Source of the DNA: an uncultured Lachnospiraceae bacterium
Lineage (GTDB): Bacteria > Bacillota > Clostridia > Lachnospirales > Lachnospiraceae
Direction of reading: 5' to 3'
Length of the DNA: 27,499 nucleotides
Assembly: GCA_947565255.1 (NCBI GenBank)
Contig: CANOFI010000004.1
Location: forward strand, 1-27,499
Part shown: positions 7,937 to 15,442 of the stretch, piece after piece
How positions within the stretch are numbered: position 1 is the first letter of the stretch
Layout of the letters: every line of letters begins with the position of its first letter
Translations under genes and position numbers: made by a program
The notes under the pieces: generated by a model
The model's input: only the letters and a program-made list of their open reading frames with translations
Databases searched by the model: none
Told to the model about the DNA's origin: nothing

Positions 7937-8617
7937 CTAATCTATCTTCTTTTTTAATTCAATCCAGTCGCTGTTTTTTATCAAAAATGCATTAGCGTCA
8001 TCCGTATCAATATGCATATCCAGTTCAAAATCATCCCGCACGCGCACAATCACATTGTCAAGAATCCCGCCTTTTTCATTGTGGACCTTCACCATCACCT
8101 GTTCCTTATCCGACACCCCGTAATACTGCGCATCCGCCGGACTCATATGAATATGCCGCTCCGCGACAATACAGCCTTCCTCCATTACAATCGTACCGCA
8201 CGGCCCGATTAATGTCACGGAAGCGCTTCCAGAAAGGTCCCCGGAGCTTCGCACCGGCGGCTTTACCCCAAGCGTACGGGCGTCTGTCATAGAAATTTCC
8301 ACCTGGTTTGCACTCCGCAGCGGACCTAAAATACGAACCCCCGCAAAGCTCCCCTTCGGTCCTGCCACGGTGAGCTTTTCGTTGGAAGCATACTGTCCCG
8401 GCTGGGAAAGCTCGCGAAACACGGTCAGTTCGTATCCCTCTCCATAAAGAATATCGAGTGCCTCCCTGTTCAGATGGATATGTCTGGCGGAAATGCTCAC
8501 CGGAATTTTATCCGTTCTTTTGTGAAGCATTCCCTCATAATTATCAATGGTGTTAATGTCCATTCTCTCAAAATCAATCGAGATAAACGGTCTGAAATTA
8601 TTATATACCTGCCGCAT
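7937..8617 (-). CDS. pduL: PduL-type phosphate acyltransferase (phosphotransacylase)
   Basis: Interconverts acyl-CoA plus phosphate and acyl-phosphate plus CoA, supplying acetate or propionate kinase in fermentation. From the ATG at 8617 the protein has 226 residues. The two beta-barrel repeats of PduL are clear: IPVSISARHIHLNREAL and CIVAERHIHMSPADAQYYGV carry the paired metal-binding histidines (His46/48 and His155/157). The Glu in NQVEIS (Glu107) and the His in ELDMHIDTDDANA (His202) complete the expected zinc set. LSQPGQYASNEKLTVAGPKG is the family signature. A TTG at 8662 is also in frame, but AAGGGG before the ATG favours 8617. About 38 residues precede the first barrel. No microcompartment shell genes are nearby, so I infer a housekeeping phosphotransacylase. 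Confidence 0.94.
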   Translation of the reverse strand: MRQVYNNFRPFISIDFERMDINTIDNYEGMLHKRTDKIPVSISARHIHLNREALDILYGEGYELTVFRELSQPGQYASNEKLTVAGPKGSFAGVRILGPLRSANQVEISMTDARTLGVKPPVRSSGDLSGSASVTLIGPCGTIVMEEGCIVAERHIHMSPADAQYYGVSDKEQVMVKVHNEKGGILDNVIVRVRDDFELDMHIDTDDANAFLIKNSDWIELKKKID

Positions 8618-8759
8618 AAAACCCCTTGCTTTCCTTCCGGCCGACCTGTGTACCGGTTTCAAAGCAACTCAGCTATTTACAAACCGCTACACAAAAACAT
8701 GCTTTAAAATCCATTCACATCAGACATACTCTGGCCGGAATATTAAATACTATGCTTTT

Positions 8760-8788
8760 ATTTTTGCATATCCTTCCGGCAATGTCAA
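8760..8788 (-). promoter_or_regulatory. Promoter of pduL with long leader
   Basis: On the minus strand a consensus TTGACA (8783-8788) is followed after 17 bases by AAAAAT (8760-8765). Transcription would start near 8753, giving a leader of about 135 bases. In that leader GGCCGGAA (8635-8642 complement) and TTCCGGCC (8733-8740 complement) are complementary over 8 bases, and the first lies close to the ribosome site. Confidence 0.6.
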
Positions 8789-8828
8789 TACACTGCCCCG
8801 AAAAGTTGTTTTATCCATTATCCAAATC

Positions 8829-11309
8829 TCAGTCCAGCACGCCTTTTCCGCCGCCCGGCAATTCATACGGCGCCGAGAACAGGGTGTATTCCCAGAACTT
8901 TGTTACATTTGTCCACCTTCCCCAGGATATCTTACAGTGCGCATTCCAGTTGCATTCCGCTAACTGCAGATAGTCTCCATCGATATCTATAATCATTGCG
9001 CGGTGTCCGAATTCCTGGGTTGCCCCATTTCCATAATAGAAAATGACATCACCCGGTTTTGCATTTTTCATAGAGTTATCCTGCCAGGGCCACTCATAAT
9101 AGGTCGAACCATATACGTCATCCGCCAGCTTTGCCGCAAATCCATAGCATAATTCGGTATTGGCATAGCTGTTGCAGCCGTATTCTCCCAGCTTGCATGG
9201 TTCCCATGTATATCCGTCCGGATTGTTGCACCGTCCGGTATCCACATAGCTTTCTTCATCGTGGTCCTCAAGGACAGGATGATTCCAGTAGGCGTTGTTC
9301 GGAAACTTTTTCTGCAGCTGCTGCGCCGTAAGACCTCTGTAGGCCTCTCCGGTCTCTTTGCTGTAAACCAGCCGGATATAACTGTTTCCCTGTAAAAGAA
9401 TCGAACTGCCGCCAATCCAGTCTATATAATCCACATCTACAATATCGCCCACATGAAGATTTTCCAGTTCATACCTCTGTTCATTGCATGTAATTTCTGT
9501 CTGGTCCGAAATATGAATGACACATTCCCGATCCATCCAGTCCGTCCAATTGCGGTTTTCCAAAAATATTTTTTTATTTTCCTTCTCAATTTTCGTTATC
9601 TCCATTAACCTGTGGACTTTGTCTTCTTCGCTATACGCTGGTACATCGTTTTTATAACGGGACAAATGGGGTTCCAGACTTCCTTTTGGCAAATATAACA
9701 CGCTGGCAATCTGCTTTCCCGGTTCCCATGTCATTCCTCCCTTACTGTAAGAAAAATCCACACCATAATCCATTGAGACTGCAACAACACATTCTGTCTG
9801 ACCGGGCTGGTAAGACTCTGCCATCCTGTTCAGTCCGAAAGCCACCATCACATCACAGGACTCCAAATCTGCCGTCTTCAATGCTTCCTCCAGCTCCTGG
9901 TAGGATTGCTGGCCTGGTTTATTAAATTTCGCACCCAGCTTGCCCAGAACATCTGTTCGTTGTTCCTCACTTCCAATCCCAAACCAGAAATTATAATAAT
10001 AATCCCCTTCCGGTTCCAGAACGAAATGCTTCTGCTCTCCCTGCAGGCTCACATCCTTTGTCTGCTCTGAAGCAGAAAATACCAGCTTCCGGTCTGCAAT
10101 CAGGTCATTTTTTAACACAATCACATAAAAATACACAAAACTCTCATCGTCTGCGTCCGCATCTCTTTCACCCAGCTTCCAGTTCTCACAGTCTAAGGTA
10201 ACTGCCAGCTCATCCTGGTTCACGGTCCAGTCCAGTTTCTTCCTGCCTCTCATAAAGGGAACGCTTCCCCTGTATACGATGTGAGTATATTGTTCATAAA
10301 AAGAATCCGTTTTATTTAACGCACCCAGCAGACTATTCTCACCGTATCCCGGCTCTTCTGGCTCAGACACCACATATTCCTGTTTTAAATGACTGATAAA
10401 ATTCTGCGCTTCCTTTGCGGACGTAATCACCTCATAGGAGGAAAGCGGCTTTTCATTTTCAGAAGACACGGCCTGCACACAGTACGTCGAAATATTTGCT
10501 TTCACATCCCGATTGTTTTTAACAAAATCGGTCTCCCAGTCTTCACTCTCGCAAAATTCTTCCGGAAGCAGCCGCACACTAATATATAAATTATTTTTCA
10601 TTCCCTCCACTTCGCTGCTGTCCTCGAATTCTATCGAGCATCGCTCCATGCCTTCAACCTTTTTCTTACAAATATGTTCAATGCCCGCCTGCTTTTTATC
10701 ACCCGCCTGAACTGCCTTTGTATAAATAAAAATACACTTTCCTTCCGTTTGCTCCTCCGGAATGCTGTCTACTGCCTGTTTTAATCCTTCATATCCTTTT
10801 GAATAAGAAGCCAGATATTCCTGTGCTTCGGCTTTGTCCCTGTAGGCTTTTGTATTGTCATGCAGAGTCATGCTCCAGTCTCTTTCTATGACCTCTTCAT
10901 ATACAGTCTCCATATTTGTGGAATCCAGTACTTCAATATAAGACTTTTTCTGAAGGTTCAGCGCGGTCTTCAGCGCTATCTGCGCATCACCCAGCTGAAT
11001 AAAATTATTTTCCGAAACCACATAGCTCTGCCACTGCGTAGGCGCCTGAAGATTCAGCGCTGCCCTTAAAATATTTTTTACATCCGCAAGCTCAAGCACA
11101 CCGTTGCCGTCCCAGTCGCCCAATATAATCTGTTTAGGCTTACTATCTGCTTCCTTCCCATTCATATGTCCATTCACATAATTTTTTTCTTCTATATAAT
11201 CCAAATATTGATTCTGGGCGGCATCGGTCCTGCCTGCCCCAGCCATTCCTAATCCCATCCCGACAGCCAGAACCGCTGCCAATCCTCTTCTGGCTACATG
11301 CTTCCACAT
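8829..11309 (-). CDS. Secreted protein with dockerin-like module and C-terminal CHAP/NlpC-like cysteine peptidase domain
   Basis: An 826-residue exported protein. Residues 1-30 form a signal peptide: basic start MWKHVARRGL, a hydrophobic Ala/Gly/Val core, and likely cleavage after TDA. Residues 62-120 resemble a type I dockerin. LGDWDGNGVLELADVKNILR has the D-x-D-G-N-G calcium loop, and a second, degenerate loop NNFIQLGDAQIALKTALNL follows. The middle (130-560) is not recognised. Residues 567-650 look like a small OB-like beta domain. Residues 705-810 resemble a papain-fold amidase or CHAP domain, with putative catalytic Cys721 (NTELCYGFAAKL), His769 (FGHRAMIIDIDGD) and Asn787 or Glu785 (AECNWN); AKPGDVIFYYG is typical of such folds. 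It may cleave peptidoglycan or protein. A GGAGG site 10 bases upstream supports the start. It is monocistronic. Confidence 0.75.
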   Translation of the reverse strand: MWKHVARRGLAAVLAVGMGLGMAGAGRTDAAQNQYLDYIEEKNYVNGHMNGKEADSKPKQIILGDWDGNGVLELADVKNILRAALNLQAPTQWQSYVVSENNFIQLGDAQIALKTALNLQKKSYIEVLDSTNMETVYEEVIERDWSMTLHDNTKAYRDKAEAQEYLASYSKGYEGLKQAVDSIPEEQTEGKCIFIYTKAVQAGDKKQAGIEHICKKKVEGMERCSIEFEDSSEVEGMKNNLYISVRLLPEEFCESEDWETDFVKNNRDVKANISTYCVQAVSSENEKPLSSYEVITSAKEAQNFISHLKQEYVVSEPEEPGYGENSLLGALNKTDSFYEQYTHIVYRGSVPFMRGRKKLDWTVNQDELAVTLDCENWKLGERDADADDESFVYFYVIVLKNDLIADRKLVFSASEQTKDVSLQGEQKHFVLEPEGDYYYNFWFGIGSEEQRTDVLGKLGAKFNKPGQQSYQELEEALKTADLESCDVMVAFGLNRMAESYQPGQTECVVAVSMDYGVDFSYSKGGMTWEPGKQIASVLYLPKGSLEPHLSRYKNDVPAYSEEDKVHRLMEITKIEKENKKIFLENRNWTDWMDRECVIHISDQTEITCNEQRYELENLHVGDIVDVDYIDWIGGSSILLQGNSYIRLVYSKETGEAYRGLTAQQLQKKFPNNAYWNHPVLEDHDEESYVDTGRCNNPDGYTWEPCKLGEYGCNSYANTELCYGFAAKLADDVYGSTYYEWPWQDNSMKNAKPGDVIFYYGNGATQEFGHRAMIIDIDGDYLQLAECNWNAHCKISWGRWTNVTKFWEYTLFSAPYELPGGGKGVLD

Positions 11310-11385
11310 CTTTATAAAACCTCCTTATAATCAATACTATTATGCCTGCTTTATGAATTCCGCACTGCTGATTGTTTATATAAAA

Positions 11386-11414
11386 AGTATATCGTAAAAT
11401 ATGTTTTTCGTAAA
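11386..11414 (-). promoter_or_regulatory. Promoter of the secreted dockerin-like protein gene
   Basis: Minus-strand TTTACG (11409-11414) and TATACT (11386-11391) are 17 bases apart. They lie about 75 bases upstream of the start codon and diverge from the promoter at 11518. Confidence 0.55.
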
Positions 11415-11517
11415 GTGGCTGATTGCTAAAATATGATAAATGTTATGCCTGATTTGTGATATACTAAATATATTACCGACCGACTCTCAAATCCATGCCG
11501 CTGTCCTTATATTTTTA

Positions 11518-11546
11518 TTGACAAATCCGCAAAAAGATATTATTGT
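11518..11546 (+). promoter_or_regulatory. Promoter of the URO-D-family gene
   Basis: TTGACA at 11518-11523 is a perfect -35 box, followed after 17 bases by TATTGT at 11541-11546 (4 of 6 matches). The leader of about 135 bases contains both inverted repeats listed below, which places them as downstream control sites. Confidence 0.5.
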
Positions 11547-11600
11547 TAAAATAGTAATATTTTTGTAATAATTCGTCATGAATATCTAAAAAATAATTAA

Positions 11601-11630
11601 TATCAGGCAATCAGAAAATCCCGCCTGATA
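11601..11630 (+). promoter_or_regulatory. Inverted repeat in the leader of the URO-D-family gene
   Basis: TATCAGGC (11601-11608) and GCCTGATA (11623-11630) are perfect reverse complements separated by 14 bases. It could be an operator or an RNA hairpin. There is no T-run behind it, so it is not a terminator. Confidence 0.5.
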
Positions 11631-11638
11631 CGAAAGAA

Positions 11639-11662
11639 CAATTCGAACATATGTTTGAATTG
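11639..11662 (+). promoter_or_regulatory. 24-bp near-perfect palindrome, candidate operator
   Basis: The 24 bases centred between 11650 and 11651 form a palindrome with one mismatched pair; the inner part reads TTCGAACATATGTTTGAA. It ends 25 bases before the URO-D-family ATG and 12 bases before its ribosome site. That fits a repressor operator or a roadblock site. No regulator gene is adjacent. Confidence 0.6.
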
Positions 11663-11687
11663 CGTTCCAAAACAGAAAGGAGTCATT

Positions 11688-12812
11688 ATGGCCAAATTTG
11701 ACACCAATGTGCGCGATTCACAGGGCACACATGTAGAACCTATTGATGTAAAAGATTTTGATTTGGACGCCTACGCAGATTACGAATCCCAATTATTAGA
11801 ATCCAACAAAGCCTTTGCCTCGCAGGACCATGGACTGCTGGTGTACCGGCGTGTGCGCGCAGACGGCGTTTTTTACGATAAATGCAAAGACTACAGAGAA
11901 TCCCTGCGGCTGCAGCTCGGCGCACTGAAACTGAGCATGCAGTACAAGGCGGACATTGCCAATTTTCTGGAGCCCTGGTACGGAATCGGTTATATTGCCG
12001 CCGCTTTTGGTGCAGACTATCACTGGCAGGAGGGACAGGCTCCCAGTGTGGAGCCAAAGTTCAGCTGCGCGGAAGATATTCTGAATGCAGATGTAAAGCC
12101 CATTGCGGATACAGACATTGGAAAACACATTTTAGAGATGGAAGAATACTTTTTGGAACAGACAAAAGGGAAGATTCCGATGTCCTTCTGCGATATACAG
12201 GCGCCGCTGAACATGATGTCCTATCTTCTTCCGATTACAGATTTGTTCATGGAAGTATACGATGACCCGGATTCCGTCGCACAGGTGGCTAATCTTACCG
12301 CCGATTTATTAATTGAATTCTTAAAAAAACAGCAGGCTTTAATTGGAGACTGTCTCGCAAGTCCGGGACATGGGTTTGCGAGCAGCCGTGCTTTTACGGG
12401 CGCCGGCATGAGCGACGACAATTCCATCATGCTGAACCCGGAAGACTACGCAGAGCTTTTCCAGCCCTCCGATGAAAAAATCGGTGCCGCCTTCGGCGGA
12501 ACAGTTTACCATTCCTGCGGAACATGGGAAAATAAAATCGACCTGGTCAAAGGATTTGCTCATTTAAAAACTGTTGACGGCGCATTTTCCATTGAAACCG
12601 ACCCGTCACCCAATAATCCTGAAGTCTTTGCAGAAGCCTTTGCAGGGACCGGTGTTGTTGTCAATGCCCGTGCTGTCGGGAGTGCCAACGATGCATTTGA
12701 CGCATTTTCCAGACTCTGGACGCCAAACCAGAAGCTGATTGCCGTTACATACTGCAAAGACCCTGCCGAGCAGGAGAAGCTTTACCGCCGCCTGCATGAA
12801 ATGGCAAAATGA
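11688..12812 (+). CDS. Uroporphyrinogen decarboxylase (URO-D) family protein, methyltransferase-like
   Basis: A 374-residue cytoplasmic protein of the URO-D superfamily, the TIM-barrel fold shared by HemE and by corrinoid:CoM or corrinoid:THF methyltransferases such as MtaA and CmuA. The zinc-binding pattern of the methyltransferase branch is visible: His275 and Cys277 in TVYHSCGTWENK, and a late Cys356 in VTYCKDPAEQEK. HemE lacks this pattern, so haem synthesis is unlikely. The start is the ATG at 11688, with AGAAAGGAG at 11675-11683; the TTG at 11655 has no such site. No corrinoid protein or reactivase gene lies in the window, so a partner would have to be elsewhere. Control by the palindrome at 11639-11662 is inferred. 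The substrate is unknown. Confidence 0.8.
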   Translation: MAKFDTNVRDSQGTHVEPIDVKDFDLDAYADYESQLLESNKAFASQDHGLLVYRRVRADGVFYDKCKDYRESLRLQLGALKLSMQYKADIANFLEPWYGIGYIAAAFGADYHWQEGQAPSVEPKFSCAEDILNADVKPIADTDIGKHILEMEEYFLEQTKGKIPMSFCDIQAPLNMMSYLLPITDLFMEVYDDPDSVAQVANLTADLLIEFLKKQQALIGDCLASPGHGFASSRAFTGAGMSDDNSIMLNPEDYAELFQPSDEKIGAAFGGTVYHSCGTWENKIDLVKGFAHLKTVDGAFSIETDPSPNNPEVFAEAFAGTGVVVNARAVGSANDAFDAFSRLWTPNQKLIAVTYCKDPAEQEKLYRRLHEMAK

Positions 12813-12860
12813 AATTGCCCGCGGGAATAAAAGACCTTTTGAAACATCTGGGGGATTCCA

Positions 12861-14342
12861 ATGAAGATAAAAAAAAGATTACACACATTTTTATTGATTA
12901 CTCTGGCTTACGCCTCACTTCTTCCGGCAGCCGTCACATCCGCTGAGGAGCTTTGGCCGGCCGCGCCGGATGTCCAGTCTGCCTCTGCTATTGTCATGGA
13001 GGCGGATACAGGCGCAATTCTTTACGAAAAAGATATCCACGCACAGCATTATCCGGCAAGCATTACCAAAATTATGACAACCCTGCTTGCCCTGGAAAAC
13101 GGTTCCCTGCAGGACACCGTAACATTTTCTTATGATTCCATCAATAAAGTTGAGGGAACCCGCATCGGCATGATAGAAAATGAACAGATTACGCTGGAAC
13201 AGGCTCTCTATGCGGTTATGCTCGCATCCTCCAACGAGGTTGCCTATGCTGTTGCCGAGCATATCGGCGGCGGAAATATTGACAATTTTATCCGTATGAT
13301 GAATGAAAAAGCGGCCGTCCTTGGCTGCACGGAAACGTATTTTGCCAATCCCCACGGTCTTCCAGACGATTCTCACGTCACTTCCGTACATGATATGGCC
13401 CTGATTTCGCAGGAAGCATACAAAAGCGCCACATTCCGAACGATTACGAAAACAATCAGTTACAAAATCCCTGCTACAAATCTTACGGCAGAGGAACGGC
13501 CCTTTGCGAACCATCACAGCATGCTGAAACGCGGCCCCTATCAATATGCATACTGTACCGGCGGCAAAACCGGTTATACCAATGCAGCGCGCAACACTCT
13601 GGTGACTTTTGCCGAAAAAAACGGCATGAAACTTATCTGTGTCGTAATGCAGGCAGAAGAAAGCTATCATTATAAAGATACTATCGCATTGTTAGATTAT
13701 GGATTTAACAACTTTAAAAAAATTCCGGTAACAGAGAGCGATTTGGGATTGCAGTTAAGCAGCAACGGCTTTTTTCCGATTAAAAATAATCCGCTCTCCA
13801 AAGATAACGGAAAAATCGTTCTGGGCAGCCAGGCGCAGTTAGTACTCCCTAACCAGGCCACTCCCGTAAATATTGTGCCCGCCATACAGTTTACCGGAGG
13901 CGATTCCGGACAAATTGCTACGGTCAGTTGCAAATTAGGAGAACATTTTGTTGGAAATGTTCCAATCAATTATACCCCGGGCAAACAGAAAACAACAGGT
14001 AAACCGCCGGAAGCTTCCGCCAATCCAAAAAAAGAGTCCAGGCCGTTCCCTGTAAAAAAGGTTCTTCTTCTCTCCTTAATTGCCTTGTGTCTGCTTGGAT
14101 TTCTTCTGGTTATTTTATATTGTGTGCGAAACGGTATTTTCGAGGCGGACCTGCCCTCAAAACGCCAACATGAGTCCGCAGAAAAACCAAAGACAAGACA
14201 TCATAAAAGACATAAAACCCGTAAAAATAAAAAAGCCAGACCGACTGTCCGCAAGAGCGTCGGCACGTCAAAAACCCCTCGCTTAAAAAGCGAATTTGAA
14301 GGGTTCGACGAGTTAGACGATATTGAGGATATTACGGAATAG
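12861..14342 (+). CDS. dacF: D-alanyl-D-alanine carboxypeptidase, DacF/PBP5-like (peptidase S11)
   Basis: Removes the terminal D-Ala from peptidoglycan stem peptides outside the cell. It has 493 residues. A signal peptide covers about 1-28 (basic KIKKR, hydrophobic core, cleavage near TSAEE). The three penicillin-binding motifs are intact: Ser67-x-x-Lys70 in YPASITKIMTT, Ser123-Ser-Asn125 in LASSNEV, and Lys236-Thr-Gly in CTGGKTGYT. FANPHGL and GYTNAARNTLV are also family-typical. The C-terminal part is unusual. Instead of ending in an amphipathic anchor helix, the protein has a full membrane helix (about 399-421), then a very basic stretch (about 434-466) and an acidic end (FDELDDIEDITE), predicted to be cytoplasmic. 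GGGGGA precedes the ATG. The gene follows the URO-D-family gene by 48 bases and overlaps the convergent exonuclease gene by 11. Confidence 0.93.
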   Translation: MKIKKRLHTFLLITLAYASLLPAAVTSAEELWPAAPDVQSASAIVMEADTGAILYEKDIHAQHYPASITKIMTTLLALENGSLQDTVTFSYDSINKVEGTRIGMIENEQITLEQALYAVMLASSNEVAYAVAEHIGGGNIDNFIRMMNEKAAVLGCTETYFANPHGLPDDSHVTSVHDMALISQEAYKSATFRTITKTISYKIPATNLTAEERPFANHHSMLKRGPYQYAYCTGGKTGYTNAARNTLVTFAEKNGMKLICVVMQAEESYHYKDTIALLDYGFNNFKKIPVTESDLGLQLSSNGFFPIKNNPLSKDNGKIVLGSQAQLVLPNQATPVNIVPAIQFTGGDSGQIATVSCKLGEHFVGNVPINYTPGKQKTTGKPPEASANPKKESRPFPVKKVLLLSLIALCLLGFLLVILYCVRNGIFEADLPSKRQHESAEKPKTRHHKRHKTRKNKKARPTVRKSVGTSKTPRLKSEFEGFDELDDIEDITE

Positions 14343-15348
14343 CTTTCTTTTCCTGTCTGCCCCCTCTTTTCTTCGGAACAGGCCTTTTGCTGCTCAAACG
14401 CTGTTCTCTTTTCTTCTTATTCCGCCTTTCACGAAATTCACGCCAGCGTCTTTGCACTTCTTTTTCTTCTTTATCCGACAGCATTTTTATGGTTTTTTCC
14501 GCATAAAATTTTCCGGTGTCTGTTTTCTTAATACGGACTTTCCCATATTCATACCCATGCTTGGGGCAGAGCGCTTCCGAATAATAAATCCGGTTGCTGT
14601 TGGTGTGCCACGGAATTCTCCGTCTTGCGGGCCCTTTGCATACCATACAGCGGGTACTGGAAACATCCGGGTCTCTCATAACATCTTCACGCCGCTCAAA
14701 CTCTCTTGATATCAACAGCGTATAATCCGGATACTCTATATGCAGCTCCTGCTCTTTTGTTTTTGGATTCTCATAGTAATCCACGGAAAAATATTGTTTT
14801 ATAATTGTCCGGGACATTTTTCTCATCACTTTCGATGTACAAAGAGCATCGCTCAGCGCACGGTGATAAGGCTCCTCTGGCTTTATCTTCATTTTGTCCA
14901 CCGCATCCTGCAGGGAGCTTAAGCCCTTTTCATCGGGATACTCAATGCCGAAGCATTTCTGGATATCATAGTAATAAACCGGAGTTTCAAACGGCGGCTT
15001 TAACCTGTAATATTTCAAATTCCGCTGAAATTCCGTCAAATCCATACTTCCCCAGGTACAAAAAGAATAAGGTTCCTTTCCGCACCACTGAAAAAAAAGC
15101 CGCATCGCCTCACAAAACGGCACACCATCTCTTTTTAATTCCTTCATATCAAGCGGAACCACTCTTCTCGTTTCCCGATTAATCGTCTTGTATACCTGCG
15201 GCCTGACCAAAACTTGAAACCGGTCGATCTCCGCAAATGCATCATCCAGCTTCACTGCACCAATCTCTACAATTTCAAATGGCATTGTCCGAACTGTTGT
15301 TCGTTCCGTTCCCTGATTCCACTCTAAGTCAAGTACAATATATTTCAT
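14332..15348 (-). CDS. DEDDh 3'-5' exonuclease with C-terminal Cys/His zinc-finger-like region (KapD/ERI-1-like)
   Basis: A 338-residue nuclease-like protein. The exonuclease core runs over about residues 1-185: YIVLDLEWNQG gives the first Asp-x-Glu pair (Asp7, Glu9), GSMDLTEFQRNL holds a second-motif Asp, and YHRALSDALCTSKV gives the final His and Asp of the DEDDh set. This resembles the KapD/ERI-1 branch. After the core, RCMVCKGPARRRIPW and LCPKHGYEYGKV form a Cys-x-x-Cys and Cys-x-x-His pair suggestive of zinc binding. The last ~50 residues are extremely basic (Arg, Lys) and could bind nucleic acid. AAGGG lies 7 bases before the ATG. It is probably the last gene of the unit beginning at 20172, with a dispersed repeat in the gap before it. 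RNA or DNA preference is unknown. Confidence 0.85.
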   Translation of the reverse strand: MKYIVLDLEWNQGTERTTVRTMPFEIVEIGAVKLDDAFAEIDRFQVLVRPQVYKTINRETRRVVPLDMKELKRDGVPFCEAMRLFFQWCGKEPYSFCTWGSMDLTEFQRNLKYYRLKPPFETPVYYYDIQKCFGIEYPDEKGLSSLQDAVDKMKIKPEEPYHRALSDALCTSKVMRKMSRTIIKQYFSVDYYENPKTKEQELHIEYPDYTLLISREFERREDVMRDPDVSSTRCMVCKGPARRRIPWHTNSNRIYYSEALCPKHGYEYGKVRIKKTDTGKFYAEKTIKMLSDKEEKEVQRRWREFRERRNKKKREQRLSSKRPVPKKRGGRQEKKAIP

Positions 15349-15409
15349 CTACGATCCCTTCTTAGATCCATTTAACTCGATGGGCATTCTTCTGCCGCCC
15401 GGGCAAAGT

Positions 15410-15442
15410 GACTGGTAGTGAATGAATTTTCAGACACACTCT
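15410..15442 (-). repeat. Dispersed intergenic repeat, copy 2
   Basis: GAATTTTCAGACACACTCT (15424-15442) matches the copy near 7182-7200 at 17 of 19 bases, with ACTGG and GGGCAAA also shared upstream. It starts at the stop codon of the membrane protein gene and fills much of the 92-base gap before the exonuclease gene. Confidence 0.6.

Noticed and set aside
7937..8662. TTG start at 8662 for pduL and TTG start at 11655 for the URO-D-family gene
   Set aside because: In both cases a downstream ATG (8617 and 11688) has a much better ribosome-binding site and gives the normal N-terminus.
11601..11687. A riboswitch (for example cobalamin) in the leader of the URO-D-family gene
   Set aside because: The leader is short, shows only two simple inverted repeats, and has no B12-box-like sequence that I can see.
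11688..12812. HemE (haem biosynthesis) as the identity of the URO-D-family protein
   Set aside because: It has the His-x-Cys and late Cys zinc pattern of methyltransferases, and no other haem or porphyrin genes are nearby.
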